NCBI GenBank assembly: GCA_025765595.1
Contig: JAIVFH010000010.1
Span: 186,001-250,000 of the forward strand
DNA: 64,000 bases
DNA from: Obelidium mucronatum
Lineage: Eukaryota; Chytridiomycota; Chytridiomycetes; Chytridiales; Chytriomycetaceae
Reading direction: 5' to 3'
The position numbers and the translations under genes were made by a program. The notes under the pieces were generated by a model. The model was given only the letters and a program-made list of their open reading frames with translations. It ran no database searches and was not told where the DNA came from. This document shows positions 32,475 to 45,437 of the stretch, piece after piece. The stretch's first letter is position 1; every line of letters begins with the position of its first letter.

Positions 32475-35446
32475 ATGTTCACCAAAACCGCAAAGTCGGT
32501 TATTGCGCCGCTCGCAGAAGCGGTTTCGTCGCTCGTTCTCATTATCTCTGAGGCGGAAATCTCGCGCGCGCCCATGCCCGACTTGAGTGCTTTGGCACGC
32601 GTCGTGGATGATCAGATCTCCCACTTGACAGGTGTCGGCTTGAGAATATCGCAGCAAGCAAATGTTTCGGATACGCAGCTGAAGCAGGATATGCCTGAGT
32701 CCTGTGATTTGGGTAGGTCGCTCTGCTCATGGCGTTTGGTGCACTAAGTCAAAGCGCGTCCACAGTAAAACAGTCCTCTGAGCTCCTAGTCTCAGCTACT
32801 GCTAGTCTAGCAAAAGATCCACATTCATCACTTGGAAGAAACAATCTCCTCGAAGGCGTCAAAGGAATCCTACGCAATACAGCAAAGATTCTTTCCGTCA
32901 TGGACGACCTTGAAGTCCGTCGCATTCTCACGGCCTATTCTGGGCATTCGCAACTTTGTAACAAGCTTGCAGGATCAAGAAAAGGCATTCGACGATGCTG
33001 TTTCACCCGCTGCAGTTGACAAGTGGGAATCTTTGTGGGTCCAAACAGTTGGCCAATACTCTCAAACTTTCATCGCGTTTACTCAGCTCTTGACCAAAAG
33101 AGCTGTTGAACTGATTGACCAAAACTTGCAGGCTCGCTTACAGTCTGCTATACAGCTTTTGACGCGTGAAAGTCCCCTCCTGATTTCATCTTGTCAAGTT
33201 GTTGTTGCAAGAGTTGGTCCAGCGCAAGGGAAAGCAATGCTTGCCATATCCTGTAATCGCATTATATCCAGTCTGGATGAGGTAGAAGCAATTATAAAAA
33301 CCAGGCTTGATGAAGAGTTCAATTTTGATCAATCGGCAAGACAAGAGGTTCGTATTCCATTCTCTTCATATGTGATGTCGCCCGCAATATCTCACAGTTA
33401 TGTTTCTAGATTACGAAAAACGAGCAAATCGCCACCCAAAATATGGAAGATTTGATAAATGAAGTCAAATACGTCTTGGGCACAAGGGTTGGGAATCCTC
33501 AAACCGTCTTGAATGACTTGGCGACTTTGTCCACAAATACCATCTCTGGAACCAAAAGTGAATACAAACCATGTGCTTTATTCCTTCTTATACTGATGCT
33601 CGTTCAAATGTGCCTCAGGACTTCTGAACTTAATAACCGACCCAATCCAGAGATCTGCGTTACAGGGCCAGCTGGAAACGGTCCAAAAAGCCGACGCCGA
33701 AACAATCGCGGCGATAAAGATATACCTTTCACGACCCGATAGCATCCAAACGCAACAGGATCTCGGTCAAAAACTCGCTCAAACCAGAAACGCCCACAAC
33801 CTCCTCAAATTCATGAAAAACAGAATGATTGTGTCGGAGCTATCCACCTCCAACATGTCTTTACTCGACTCCAAGTCTCCAACAACTGTTTTGGGATCTG
33901 TTTTTGACGCCGCCACAAAAGGAAACAGACCCAAACTTACAAACACGCTACAGGTTTTGGAGGGAGAAGTTGCGAGATGGGGATCTTTGTGTACAAGTGG
34001 GATGGAGTTGTGCCCGTTTCCTGATAAGCAAAGCGCTATTGACAGTCGGAACTGTGTTCGCACCGCTCAAGCACTGCTTCCCATGATTACAGCGAGTGCG
34101 AATATGCTCTCTACAAACCCGACAGATCCGACATCAGTCCAACACCTTGAAAGAATCGGGAAAACATGGTCAGAAAACTTGCAGAGTGGGATCGCGCTTG
34201 CCCGAAACAATTTCACGCAGTTTGAGATTATCAGTGGCGTACATCATTGTTTTGGACAGCATGCTGACGGTTTGGCAAAAGCATTGGCAGTGGGGAATTC
34301 CGATGGAATCGCAACTGAAACGTTGGCGACTTTGGCTAGTGCGCATCAGTTTTCGGCAGCTGCAAAGAGAGTTTGTGAGTCCGCTGCGGATCCTGCATAT
34401 CGCTCTTCACTGGAATCAAGATATCAAGAGATGGACCGTCGTTGAGTTTTCTTCTTCTTCGTTCCTTTTCCCATTTTTTTTTGTCAACACTCACAATCCC
34501 ACCATCTTCACAAGTCATCCCTCAATTCACAATCCGCGCAAAACAGCTTCTGGAATCAAAAAAACCACACGAAGCAGGAGAACTCATGAATTGCATCAAA
34601 GAATTATCTGCCAGATTCCTCGCTATTGAGGATGTAATGCGTGTGCGGAATGAGAGCTTAATCAACTTAAGCAGCATGGGAGATGTTGTCAATGAAGAAG
34701 AAAAGGAATTGGCTATTGAAGGAATCTCTGTCCAGATTCTAGAAACGGCCATGGACACCTGTGTGATTGATGACGAACCACCACGGCTGATGCCGGAAGC
34801 TGAGGCAAAGCTTGACCCCATTCTAGTGAGCGACTTTTTTTTTAAAATCTCTTAAAGATGTTGCTCAAAAAAAACTCTCAAGGCTGCTGCTCAAGAAATA
34901 CGCGTCGAAGCTGCGAACTGGTCGCCCAAAGAAAACCCCATCATTGAATCCTCCAGCAAAATCTCAGACCACCTCTCGTCCCTCGCCAAATTCCATAAAC
35001 TTCTCGCCAAGGAATACGGAAACGCGGAGGCCAAAAAAGGATTCATCACAGCCGCCAAGAACATTTATACTGAATCATTGAAAATCTCGACAGCCGCGAA
35101 ACCTATTGCGGATCGGTGCTTGGATGCTCACTTGCAGAAGCAATTGAATGGGTCTCTGTTGTGGATTGAAAACTTGTCACAACAGCTCAAAATTGTGGCG
35201 GCTGTAAAGACAAGCGCACCTGCTGATACTGACAAGGATCAACAATTGATTGCATGTGCGAGAAATATTATGAGTGCCGTCAAGAATTGTATACGGGATT
35301 CTGAGGCTTGCTCTATGCGAATGGCAAGTGATGTTCAACAGCCAAAGGACTTCGTCTGTTTTGGTGGATTCGAAAAGCATGAACCGAAAACCTGCCGCAC
35401 AGGGGAAGAAGGATGTTGTACCCGTGGTTCCAGCAGTAAAGTTTAG
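32475..35446 (+). CDS. VCL: Vinculin
   Basis: Adhesion-complex adaptor linking talin to actin. Exons 32475-32712, 32766-33347, 33410-33557, 33619-34440, 34515-34825 and 34883-35446 give 887 aa once one base is dropped from the GGG at 32942-32944, where frame breaks between RRILTAYSG and IRNFVTSLQD. Head domain: IAPLAEAVSSL, PDLSALARVVDDQISHL, DMPES, KGILRNTAKIL, VRRIL; tail: AAAQEIRVEAANWSPKENPI, LQKQLNGSLLWIENLSQQLK and MSAVKNCIRDSEA, matching vinculin D1 and Vt helices. It is shorter than the ~1066-aa animal protein, lacking about one repeat and the proline-rich linker. The last ~20 residues are uncertain. Confidence 0.9.
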
Positions 35447-35896
35447 GAGAAATGTTTACCGTCGGACTGGTGTTTTGCGATGATTGACCTGAAACAAAGA
35501 ATAAAACGCATTAATTGTTGACTTTTTTACTCACAAAAAAACCTATAAGGTAAAAAAAAGATAATTAGACTTGGTATAAATGCTATTTTCTCCCTAAATC
35601 CAGTAAAATGGAAATTCGTTTTATTTTCGGCACATATCACTCAACTTTCTTAAAATTAACACTTCAACCAGTTCCACTTCAACCAGATTCTTAAACGCTT
35701 CAACCAATATGTCCACTTCAACCAGATTCTTAAACACTTCAACCTATATGTCCACTTCAACCAGATTCTTCAACAATTCAACCAGGGTCCTCTTCAACTT
35801 GATTTCTTTTATGCTTGCTTATTTGTTCTTTCTTCTTCTCTCGCTTGTTCTTCTTTTTTTTTTTTTTTTTTTTTTTTTGGGGGGGGCACTTCTTTA
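35447..35896. other. 3' flank of vinculin with minisatellite and T/G homopolymers
   Basis: Convergent 3' region. Besides the 39-bp repeat it has a run of about 30 T (35849-35878) followed by eight G. No gene. Confidence 0.6.
35673..35789. repeat. 39-bp minisatellite, three copies
   Basis: Units at 35673-35711, 35712-35750 and 35751-35789 each begin tccacttcaaccagattctt; the third is more diverged and a partial unit precedes them. Confidence 0.9.
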
Positions 35897-37074
35897 AAAG
35901 AAGTCGTCATCCACATCCATGCATGTTTCACTTCTATGTTCCGTCCACGAATAACTTAATTGTCGTGGCATTCCCCAGTCCGCAAGACATTGAGGAACGG
36001 GTGGTTTAGGACATGTAGCAGAAATGATACCAAGCTCAAGAGGCAGAACAGGTACTGTGGGGGCGATGGTAGTAACTTCAGCCAACACTGGCACCTCACT
36101 TGCCGCTGGTAATTCTACGACTGGGACCAATTCGTTGGAAGTAGCGGACCGCTCTTGCTGCTGTTGCTGATGTTGTTGCTGCAGCCTCTCCGACTTTTTC
36201 GTGTACAGCTGACCATCAGTTTCTGAATCACAGAGCGAAGAGATCTCCATTTGGATAGGCTTCCGGTAAAATGGTACTGCTCGCGATTTCTGTGCGGCGG
36301 TACGGCGAATAGCGCGTGCAGAAACCAACTCTTTTACTCGGTTCATAAGTCGCGTTGGTTTCTCATCAAGTTGGGGTGCAGCTGGCGTTGTTGACTGTGG
36401 CATGACGGCAAAGGAGCGATTACAACTTGGTTCTGCTTCAAATGTTATTGGGACTGGAGCTGGTGATGACGGGCGAGTGATTGTCTCGGTCGGGATACTT
36501 GTTTGATCGGAATCAGTGTCCCAAAACTATTTTTTTTGGTTACAGAATGAGCAAATCAAAAAAAATACAAGGGAACCCACAACTCACAACTCACCAAATT
36601 ATCAAAATTTATGGACTCGTTGTCAGTCGCCAAATTTTGTGTGCTAATCGGGAAAGTTTCCAATACAACTAACGCAGGTACACTAATCGGCGAATCCGGC
36701 GAATCTGTCAAGCTCAAGTAATCTGAAACATTTGGAAAACTCGAGTATACTGTTGGAGGTGGTGGAGAGTAGGCTGGCGTCAATACCAATGCAGCTTCAA
36801 TAGCTTGCATTGAATAATCCGTCGTTGGGATTTGCACAGGTTTAGGCAAGTATGATGCCGACATGGATCCGACTGGTAATAAGGCCAATACAGCAATGTA
36901 TATCTGATCGCGGTGGTCGCTCGATGGGTTGCTGCATTTGCTCGAATATTCCTTGATGTTTGTCAGGAACGCAAGTAACAGAACGTCTTGGATGTCATTT
37001 TCAATGTAGGACATGTTAAACTCGGGTGAATATACGGTGGCTGTGGTTTGGTCAAGGTTTTGGACTTGTTGCAT
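35897..37074 (-). CDS. Uncharacterised Pro/Gln-rich protein (369 aa)
   Basis: Two exons (37074-36595 and 36526-35897) joined in frame through a 68-nt GT-AG intron (NFDNL to FWDTDSDQ). The first half begins MQQVQNLDQTTATVYSPEFN and has two hydrophobic helical stretches (DVLLLAFLTNIKEY, QIYIAVLALLP) that look like a small helical domain, then Pro/Ser-rich sequence (LTPAYSPPPPTVYSSFP). The second half has a basic patch (RAIRRTAAQKSR) and a Gln run, and ends in an acidic DVDDDFF tail. Possibly a nuclear regulator (fungal Pho-type or cyclin-interacting), but no known domain can be named. Confidence 0.6.
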
Positions 37075-37433
37075 GTTGAATACTAGGTGGTGGTGTAAAT
37101 TTTGGGATGGTTGATCGCGTGTTTTGGAAGGGGTTCAGGCCTCTTACTGGTTTGCGTTATTGGTTCGCTGTTGTAAAGATCTGTATGGGTAGCAGATTAG
37201 AGACGCGTTGCAAGGGTTGTTGCTGTGATCGCGTTGTGTGTTTTAAGAGAGATTTTCAAACAACTGATAATTGTCGTTCTCACGGATCCCGATTTACAGA
37301 AAATAAGGGAAAGTGATATTCAAATTTATAATTATTGGTTAAATATAACTTGCAGCAAAAGATCATTATCACAGTGGCCTCTTGCTTTTTCTCAAAGTTT
37401 ATAATTATTACATGGAATAAAATGAAATACTGT
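37075..37433. other. Intergenic region upstream of the 37074 gene
   Basis: AT-rich promoter-side DNA of the minus-strand gene and 3' flank of UTP14. Nothing specific seen. Confidence 0.5.
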
Positions 37434-40400
37434 TTATTTCAGCTTGGGCTTTCCACCCTTTTTGTTTCCAGGGGTTTTCTTTTTCTCTCCTTCTTTGGAT
37501 GCACCATTCCCAGCCAACTTGATTGGGTGAATAATGGTTCCCATTTTCGTCACAACCTTGGGCGCGGTTAACCGAGCATGGGATGCAGTAGTATTCCATT
37601 CAACACCCAAAGGCATTCGAATCGCTTGCTCATATTGTTCCCGAGATTCATAACCAAATGGAAGATCTTTCGCCAGATACTTACCCGCCTTGAATAAAAT
37701 TCGTTGATTAAGTACTCAAGAGCCTATTGAAAAAAAAAGCAAGGATTTTTTTTTACCTTTCTTATCTTCTTCTCATTTATAATCACATGGTTAAGTTTGG
37801 CGTCTTTTCTTTTTGTAGCAACGACACTATCGACTTTGGTTTTGACTGTCGTGAATAAGTTTGCTTTCGGTTCCACACCATTTCCAGCCCATGACCCCTA
37901 TTTTTTTTGTTAAAGATTGATAAGTACATTAAAAAGAGTTTCAAACAATCAAAACTCACCCATCCCGGTAACGTGTTGTCGACAACTTCAGGCGCATCCG
38001 CTTCGACAGTTCTCGTTTTCTCCTGCTCAAATTCAGCGGTAGCCACATTGTCATTTGCAAACGCGATTTGCATCAGCTCTCGTTGTGTCAAGGTTTTGAT
38101 GTCGGATGAATGAATAAAGTTGCTTGATATTTTGTTGAAGACGGCTTCCTCGTCGCTGTCTTCTTCCGAGTCGTAGGAAATCACTTTTTGGGGTTTCGGT
38201 TTCGTCGCGGTTGTTGGTTTGATGGGTCCATACACCGTTGGAGAATCGCTATGGGTTGTTGCAATGGCCGTTTCTTGCTTTCCTGCGGATGGAACTGCTT
38301 TTGAAGGCACCTGCGAAGGTTTACCAGGCTGTTGCTTCTGTGGTTTGACAACCTCCAATTTCCGGACACCATCCAGATTCAAAGTAAAATCCATGTCGTC
38401 TGCTGTTTCTGATGCTTTCTGCAGTGATTTCAATTTGTTCATTCTTTCCATCGCCTTGTCGGCGTGTGTCACATTTAGTTTTGTCGACTTTTTTGTGAAT
38501 GCAGTGTCGGTGGCCAACCAAGGATTCGACGCGTCTTCAGCAGCAGAAGATTCCGACTTTTGCGATTTTGAAGTAGCAGAAGGGTGTGTTGGTGCAATGA
38601 TGGGTGCTTGGGCGATAGTTGATTTGGACTTTTTGGATTGTTTAGTGGGTACAGGCTGCTCGTCTCCGAATTGGACATTGGAGATTTTAGCCGAGAATAC
38701 ATCGGTTCCTTTTGAAACTGCCCGAAAAGTTAAAAAAAGCTGTTAATTGAATTGCAAGACGAGGTGGTCTGGTCATACCAGTGAATCCATTTTTGGTGCC
38801 ATCCAAAGATATCGAGACTGGCTTTGACATTTTCATATCAAATTGAGAGCTTGAAACTCGTGCGTCATTGCTTTTAACATTCTCATCCTCTTCGTCCTCT
38901 TCGTCGTCATCGTCATCCTCTTCTTGCATACCAAACACCATTCGGCCAACTCCAACAGCCTTCGGTTTCGACTTTGTAGTTACTTTTTTAGTTTGAACAT
39001 CCTCGTCAGAATCTAAATCTTCCTCATTCGCCTCATCTTCTAGAGCCTGCCTCGCTTCCGCCAGCAATTGTTTGGATTCATTCATTTGTCTCTCCAAACC
39101 CCTTTGCATGAACTTCATTGCAAAGATACCTTTTTTGGGAGCTTCGGATTCCATTTCGGAGTGGTCTCGAGCAATCTGGTCTTCCAAATCAGCCAACGCT
39201 GCGGCTCCACGCTTTTTGGCCCGAGCACCAGAATCTAACCCTTCCAAATCATCGTCGCTGTCGGAATTCAGTGCGTCCGAGTCTTCGTCCGATTCAAGAC
39301 CAGCGATTTTTCGAGTTAAGTTTTGGTTTTGGGAGAGTTGATCCATCAGTGCTTGTCGACTCTGTTGAATTTGAGTTTGTGGGTTGATTCATCAGTAATA
39401 AAAAAAACGAATCACAAGCACGCACTTCTTCGTCGCCGCGGTCTCCTCTAGCAAGCATTTTACGGGCCCATTTTCCTGTACTCTTGTGTTTCAAGGTCAT
39501 TCGTTCCTAATCAAAATAATAAACACGGGTTTAGACAGAAACTCGATAAAGAGCACCCTCAAACCTTGATTCGATCGGCATGCAGTTTTCTCAGCTTTTT
39601 CTCTGGCCGCATCTGGATCCAAATCTTTAAGCTCTTCCAAAGTCAAATCCGATCTATCCTTGGCAGCTTTCCGCAAAGCATCCTTCTTGTGAATCTTGCG
39701 ATACGTTTTACTTTTGATTTTGAAATCTTTTTGGCTTTTTGTTCTGCATAGAAAGCCAACGATCTCAGCTTCACGAGTTCCTGCCGTTTCGCAATCATTT
39801 CTTCTTGTGAGAGTTTGTTCATTTCTAAATCTTCAGTTCCATTTGTTTTTTCTCATCTAATGCGCTGTCTTTCAAGAGTTGTGCGATTTCTTGTTCCATA
39901 TCGGTAGTTGGCTTGAATTGACCCACCAAAGCAGCACTTGAGACAATGGCGGCAGGTTTTTCTTCGAGTGTCGTGAAATCGAGTTGTTCCGCTTTTCTAT
40001 TTCTTGAAATAATTCCAGACCACTTTTCCACTTCTTTTTTCGCAGATTGGTAGGCCGCTTGTCGTCCGATTCGATCCTGAATTCGTGTCGGAAGAGGGGC
40101 GGCTTCAGTTCCTTCAGCACGAAGACCCGGTTTTCCAGTATTCACAGCCCCAGGAGCAAGTTCGGTGAGTTGTTTGCGGAGGTGGGTAAATGTCGAGTCG
40201 CCGCCAAGGGACCCAACGAGATCACTGAAATCGAGCTTGGCAGAACCCAAAGACGACTTTGACCGTGAGTTTAGGTTGAATTCAGATTCGGTATATGCTT
40301 CGGTGGATTCTGCAAGAGTAACTCGTCGCTTTTTGGCGGCGTGTTTCGCATCCAAGTTTGAGACAAATGATTGAAATTGATCTCCCGATTCGTTGAGGTT

Positions 40401-41051
40401 ATTCTCGTCTGATTCGTATAGTGAATCGGCGTCTTCGTCTTCAGAGTTTGAGTCATCCGAGTGCTTCGCAAGGAGAACGGAAGCCGGATCGTTCTTGTTG
40501 AAGACTGGTTTTTTCTTTAAGGAATACTCTGGATTCACTGGCACGGCCTTTGCAGGACCCGATCCAAGCATATCACTGAGATCCTAGAAGAGCAGAATGG
40601 TCAGCACCACATCGATCACTGCGCTATGCACAACAGCACCAACCACCAAGTCGCCGGCATCGGAGCCCCAGTCTTCCTCTTCCTCCTCGTCCTCGTCCTC
40701 GCTCGCCTCGCTCTCCTCTTTGCCCTTGCGTTTCCGCCCCTTTGAACTCGCCGCGTCCTCGTTGAGAATGTCGTCCTCGGCGACCGCCGTCCTCGTCTTC
40801 GCCTTTTTCGCCGCCAAACTCGCCGCCGCAAAATGCGAGCCGAAGCGGTCTTCGTCCGAGTCGTTGAACGCCGCGTCGTCGTCCAAGTCCTCGTCGTCCT
40901 CAGACTCGACGTCCGACACTTCGTGCGCGTTGTAGTCTTCCATGGCGTCCATCGACCGCTTCGAGCGCAGCAGCCGCTGTTCTTCCTTGTCCTCGCGGCT
41001 CTGCTTGACGCTGACCGCCTTCTTGGCCGGCGCTGCTTTCTTGAGCTTCAT
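37434..41051 (-). CDS. UTP14: UTP14, small-subunit processome component
   Basis: Nucleolar 18S rRNA-maturation factor that activates the Dhr1 helicase. Seven exons: 41051-40647, 40583-39565, 39506-39426, 39361-38779, 38717-37960, 37897-37757, 37688-37434, 1080 aa after correcting three single-base shifts in exon 2 (T runs at 39846-39851 and 39728-39732 each one short, 39586-39589 one long). Family blocks: DLSDMLG, RIQDRIGRQAAYQSAKKEVE, KSKTYRKIHKK, RMTLKHKSTGKWARKM, GWGSWAGNG, RKDAKLNHVIINEKK, KYLAKDLPFGYESREQYEQA and EWNTTASHARLTAPKV. Acidic and Lys-rich linkers. Exon 1 is very GC-rich. Start is 44 bp past the SEN34 stop. Confidence 0.93.
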
Positions 41052-41095
41052 TTCGTGAAAATAAAAAAAAAGAAAGAAAGAAAGAAAGAAATGCG

Positions 41096-42236
41096 TCACT
41101 TCCAGCCGGTCCAGTCAACCACAAGTTCATCAACGCTTTCTCCTTCACAACGCATCAGCAGAATCTTCTTCTTTGCGTTTCGCCCCATTCGCGCATAGCT
41201 GATCATGTCAAACGCCGTGAGTTCCTGACTCTGCACACCAGTAAGCAGAACAACAACATGTGTTCGCATGAAACAACAATGGATCTCCAGGATAAATTAA
41301 AAAATCGCCTCCAAACTTGAGTCCTGATGTCACATGGTATCCACGACTCATTAAGCTTTCAAAGCATTGTTTTTTGACCAGAATCAATTGAGATCCAGGC
41401 TCCACAGCCCCGCCAATTACCGGCCGCAAGTCCCGATTCAAAGCCGAACGGATAATTTCATCAGATTCATTTTCTGGAGCTTTTTGGAAGTCGTAAGGCA
41501 AGGTGATGAATGGAGCATTTGTCGGTGTTCCAATCACGGGCTCGACCGCATTATCTGCATTCTTTGCTTCATTTCCTGGAAGCCTACTATATTTGGATCC
41601 ATGTTTTGCATGTTCATGGTGTTGTGCTGAATCTGCTGCTGGCGATGCACAGCTTGCAATAGACGAATTTGACGTTCTCGAGATGCTGCTTTTGCGATCC
41701 TGACTCTCTTCCAACACTCGTCTATCCAGTGAGCTATTAGCCTGAAATTTTGCACGCAGTACTTCTTTGGCCGCCAAATGGGCTTTCCTTCGATGATCGG
41801 CCAGTTCCAGCTCCTTCACAATCAATCGGTCCATGAGCTGCGCAACAGTCTCGGTCGCATCTTTACTTTTAAGCAAAAAAGGTTCATATCCATGCATTGA
41901 ATGCAAAGCTGCGATATCTTGTTTCGGTTTGAATCGTATTGTATTTAGTTCAACAGCATCTGTGATGGTCTCTAACATACCATGCTCTAATAGCCAAGAG
42001 ACCTGACATGACATGAGTTCCATAGGAAGGCTGTAGTGTCTGTTCTGCATGGGAACGAGGTGGTAGGTTCCGACGTAAGAACCACAGATGCGATGTCTCT
42101 CCCGAAGAGTGATGCTATCTGCATAAAGTCTTGACTTAATTGCTTAGCATAAAAACCTTTTGAGATGAGTACCATGGGCATTGAAGACGAGGTAACGATT
42201 AGCAGTGCCGTCAACCAAAAAGTGGATGGGTATCAT
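41096..42236 (-). CDS. SEN34: tRNA-splicing endonuclease subunit SEN34
   Basis: Catalytic subunit cutting the 3' splice site of intron-containing pre-tRNAs. Exons 42236-42157 and 42118-41096, 366 aa after removing one base at 42158-42161 and one at 41263-41264. N-terminus: RYLVFNAHGTHL then LRERHRICGSYVG and QNRHYSLPMELM, as in SEN34/TSEN34. A long central helix (LELADHRRKAHLAAKEVLRA) and a variable linker precede the nuclease fold: CFESLMSRGYHVTSGLKFGG and DFLIYPGDPLLFHA, which include the Tyr and His of the Tyr-His-Lys triad; the Lys would be in GRNAKKKILL. Partner subunits are not in the window. Confidence 0.92.
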
Positions 42237-42664
42237 ATGTAATAATTAATTAAATCAAAATTTATTTATAGTTAAATATATAGAATCTTAAAAATGTCTA
42301 ATATTATTCTTTAAGTTAATATTTATGTATTGTAATTTAATGAGATTCAAAAGCATAACTCCAATTGAAAAACAATCAAACATAACACGAAACGATTCAA
42401 TAAATTCAATAATAACTCTTTTCATCTGACTAGAAATCAAATAATCGCGTTGAATACCACATATCAGAATGACCAATCGTGGGTTAAGGTACAATCGCGT
42501 TCTAAAAAAAGAACAAACGAACAATATGACGCCACTCAGTCTTCCAGCTTCGAATTTCGATAAACCATTCTATTAAAAGAACAATTCAGAACCTATAAAA
42601 TCATCGCCCCCAAAAAGCCCCCTCCTTTTTCTTTCAGAACCTCAACAAACCAAAAAAAGCCAAT
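42237..42664. other. Divergent intergenic region SEN34 / Ala-Lys-Pro protein
   Basis: Strongly AT-rich (42240-42560), no ORF of note. Likely holds the promoters of both divergent genes; no TATA box stands out. Confidence 0.5.
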
Positions 42665-45437
42665 ATGGGAAAGAACGCTAAGGCCAACAACTCTACCGTT
42701 ACTGCTGTTAAGCAGAACGTTCAGCAACAACCTGCTTTGAACGCCAAATTGGCTGCTACCCAAAAGGTTGGTCCTTGAACCCTTCCCGATCAACAATTCC
42801 TTAACTCCGAACCATCCTCCCCAATTTTACAGCCAGCCACTCCAGCTTCGAAACCTGCTGCTCCAAAGTCCGCTACCCCTTCCCCAACTAAAGCAGCTGC
42901 TCCAAAGTCCGCCACACCATCCCCAACTAAGGCCGCTCTCCCAGCCAAGGTTGCCGCACCAACCTCGAAGCCTGCCACCCCAGCCGCTAAGGCCGTTGCA
43001 CCAAAGTCTGCCGCACCATCTCCAACTAAGGCATCAGCCCCAGCTTCCAAGCCACAAACCCCAGCCAAGGCTGCAGCTCCAAAATCCGCTGCTCCAGTTA
43101 AGGCTGCTACTCCAGCTGCCCCAGTCAAGGCTGCTTCTCCATCTAAGGCTGCTCCAGCCCCTGTTAAGGCGGCAACCCCACTCGCCAAGCCAGCCACACC
43201 AGTCAAGGCTGCTTCTCCATCTAAGGCTGCCCCTGCTCCAGTCAAGGCTGCTACCCCACTCAAGGCTGCATCACCAACTAAGGCAGCTCCAGCTCCAGTT
43301 AAGGCCGCCACCCCTGTCGCCAAGCCATCCACCCCACTCAAGGCAGCTGCTCCAAAGTCTGCTACTCCTGTCAAGGCCGCTTCTCCATCAAAGGCCGCTC
43401 CAGCTCCAGTCAAGGCTGCTACCCCAATGAAGGCTGCTCCAGCACCAGTTAAGGCTGCTACCCCAGTTGCCAAGCCCGCCACCCCATTGAAGGCCGCCTC
43501 CCCATCCAAGGCTGCCCCTGCTCCAGTTAAGGCTGCACCACTCAAGCCAGCTACCCCACAACAAGCCTCCAAGCCATCCACCCCACAACAAAAGGCGGCT
43601 CCTATCGCCCCAAAACCAGTCACTGCTGCCCCAAGACCAACTTCTGGAAAGACTCAAGCCGCTGCTCCGGTCGTTTCCAAGCCAGCTTCTAAGCCAGCAA
43701 CTCCTGCCAAAATCCAAGCAGCACAACCAAAGCCAGTTGCCAAGCAGGATTCCATGTTGGGAACAATGTTTGACCTTCCAGCCAAGGTAAGAAAAAATTC
43801 TTGAACTTAACAGATTCTAATCAATTTTTGATTAAAAATTTTTTTAGTGGGAAGCGTCTTTGAAGCCAGCCAGCCCAGTCGCTCGATCCCCTGTCCAAAG
43901 ATCTAGAACTCCATCTGGATCTCCACAAAAGACTGTTGCCCCAGCGTCACCAAAGAAGGCTGCCGCTGCCCCAGCTTCACCAAAGAAGGCCGTCGCAGCC
44001 GCTCCAGCATCCACCAAGAAGGCTGTCGCTGCTGCTCCTACTCCTCGTGCTGCCAAGAACGACACCTCCGAAGTTTACAGCTTGAGCTTCATGTTCAATG
44101 AACCATCCAACTGGTCTACCAAAGCCGCTGTGCCACCAAAGAGAGCTTCTGGTCCAGTTAAAGCTGCCTCCAAGCCATCATCCCCAACAAAGGCATCTGC
44201 TCCATCCTCCAAGCCAGCAACTCCGGCTCCAAAGGCCGCTGCCGCTCCAATGAAGGCTGCCTCCCCAACAAAGGCATCTGCCCCATCCTCCAAGCCAGCA
44301 ACTCCAGCTCCAAAGGCCGCTGCCGCTCCAATGAAGGCTGCCTCCCCAACAAAGGCATCTGCTCCTTCATCCAAGCCAATGACCCCCGTCAAGGCAGCAG
44401 CTGCCAAACCCGCCACCCCAATGAAGGCTGCTGCTCCTAAAGGCGCTGTCCCAATCAAGAACCAGCTCGTCAGAGTTCCAGACTCTAGACCCGCCACTCC
44501 AATGAACGCGCTCGTCTTGTCTCCATCCAAGTCTGGTACTCCAATGAAGGCTGCTTCCCCAACCAAAGCCGCAGCTCCATCTTCAAAGCCAATGACTCCA
44601 GTCAAGGCGGCTGCTCCAAAGTCTGCTGCACCAGTAAAGGCTGCTCCAGCTCCAGTCAAGGCCGCGACTCCAGCTTCTAAGCCACAAACTCCTGCTAAGG
44701 CTGCTGCTCCAAAGTCTGCTGCACCAGTGAAGGCTGCCCCAGCTCCGGTCAAGGCCGCCACTCCTGCTTCCAAGCCGCAAACTCCAGCAAAAGCGGCTGC
44801 TCCAAAGTCGGCATCGCCAACAAAGGCTGCTCCTGCTCCAGTGAAGGCGGCTACCCCAGCTGCCAAGCCAGCTACTCCATTGAAGGCCGCGTCTCCATCG
44901 AAGGCTGCCCCAGCGCCAGTTAAGGCGGCTACCCCAGCTGCCAAACCAGCCACCCCATTGAAGGCTGCTTCTCCATCCAAGGCTGCTCCAGCCCCAGTTA
45001 AGGCTGCTACCCCGGCTGCCAAGCCAGCTACTCCATTGAAGGCTGCGTCTCCATCCAAGGCTGCTCCAGCGCCAGTTAAGGCTGCTACCCCGGCTGTCAA
45101 GCCAGCCACCCCGTTGAAGGCTGCTTCTCCATCCAAGGCTGCTCCAGCTCCTGTGAAGGCCTCCGCCCCAGCTTCCAAACCACAAACACCAGCCAAGGCA
45201 GCTGCACCAAAGTCCGCTTCACCCACCAAGGCCGCTCCAGCTCCAGTCAAGGCCGCTGCTCCAGCGCCAAAATCTGCTGCTCCGGCTCCAAAGGCTGCCG
45301 CTCCAGCTCCAAAGTCTGCGGGTGCTGCTCCAAAGTCTGCTGCGGCGGCTCCGAAGTCTGCTGCCCCCGTTCCACAGCAACAGGCTAAGGAAAAGTCGCG
45401 TCCAGCCAGTGGAAAGAACAAGGTCCAAAGAAAGTAA
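42665..45437 (+). CDS. Ala/Lys/Pro repeat protein (881 aa)
   Basis: Exons 42665-42766, 42833-43786 and 43848-45437 join in frame. After a short start (MGKNAKANNSTVTAVKQNVQ) almost the entire protein is a degenerate repeat of about 26 residues built from KAASPSKAAPAPVKAATP and AKPATPL words, resembling the tails of linker histones and cuticle/silk-like proteins. Two non-repetitive islands stand out: DSMLGTMFDLPAKWEASLKP, split by the second intron, and EVYSLSFMFNEPSNWS. Many SP and TP sites and Lys make it basic, disordered and probably phosphorylated. No signal peptide. Codon use favours GCT/CCA/AAG, as in a highly expressed gene. Chromatin or cytoskeletal binding is possible; function unknown. 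Confidence 0.8.
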
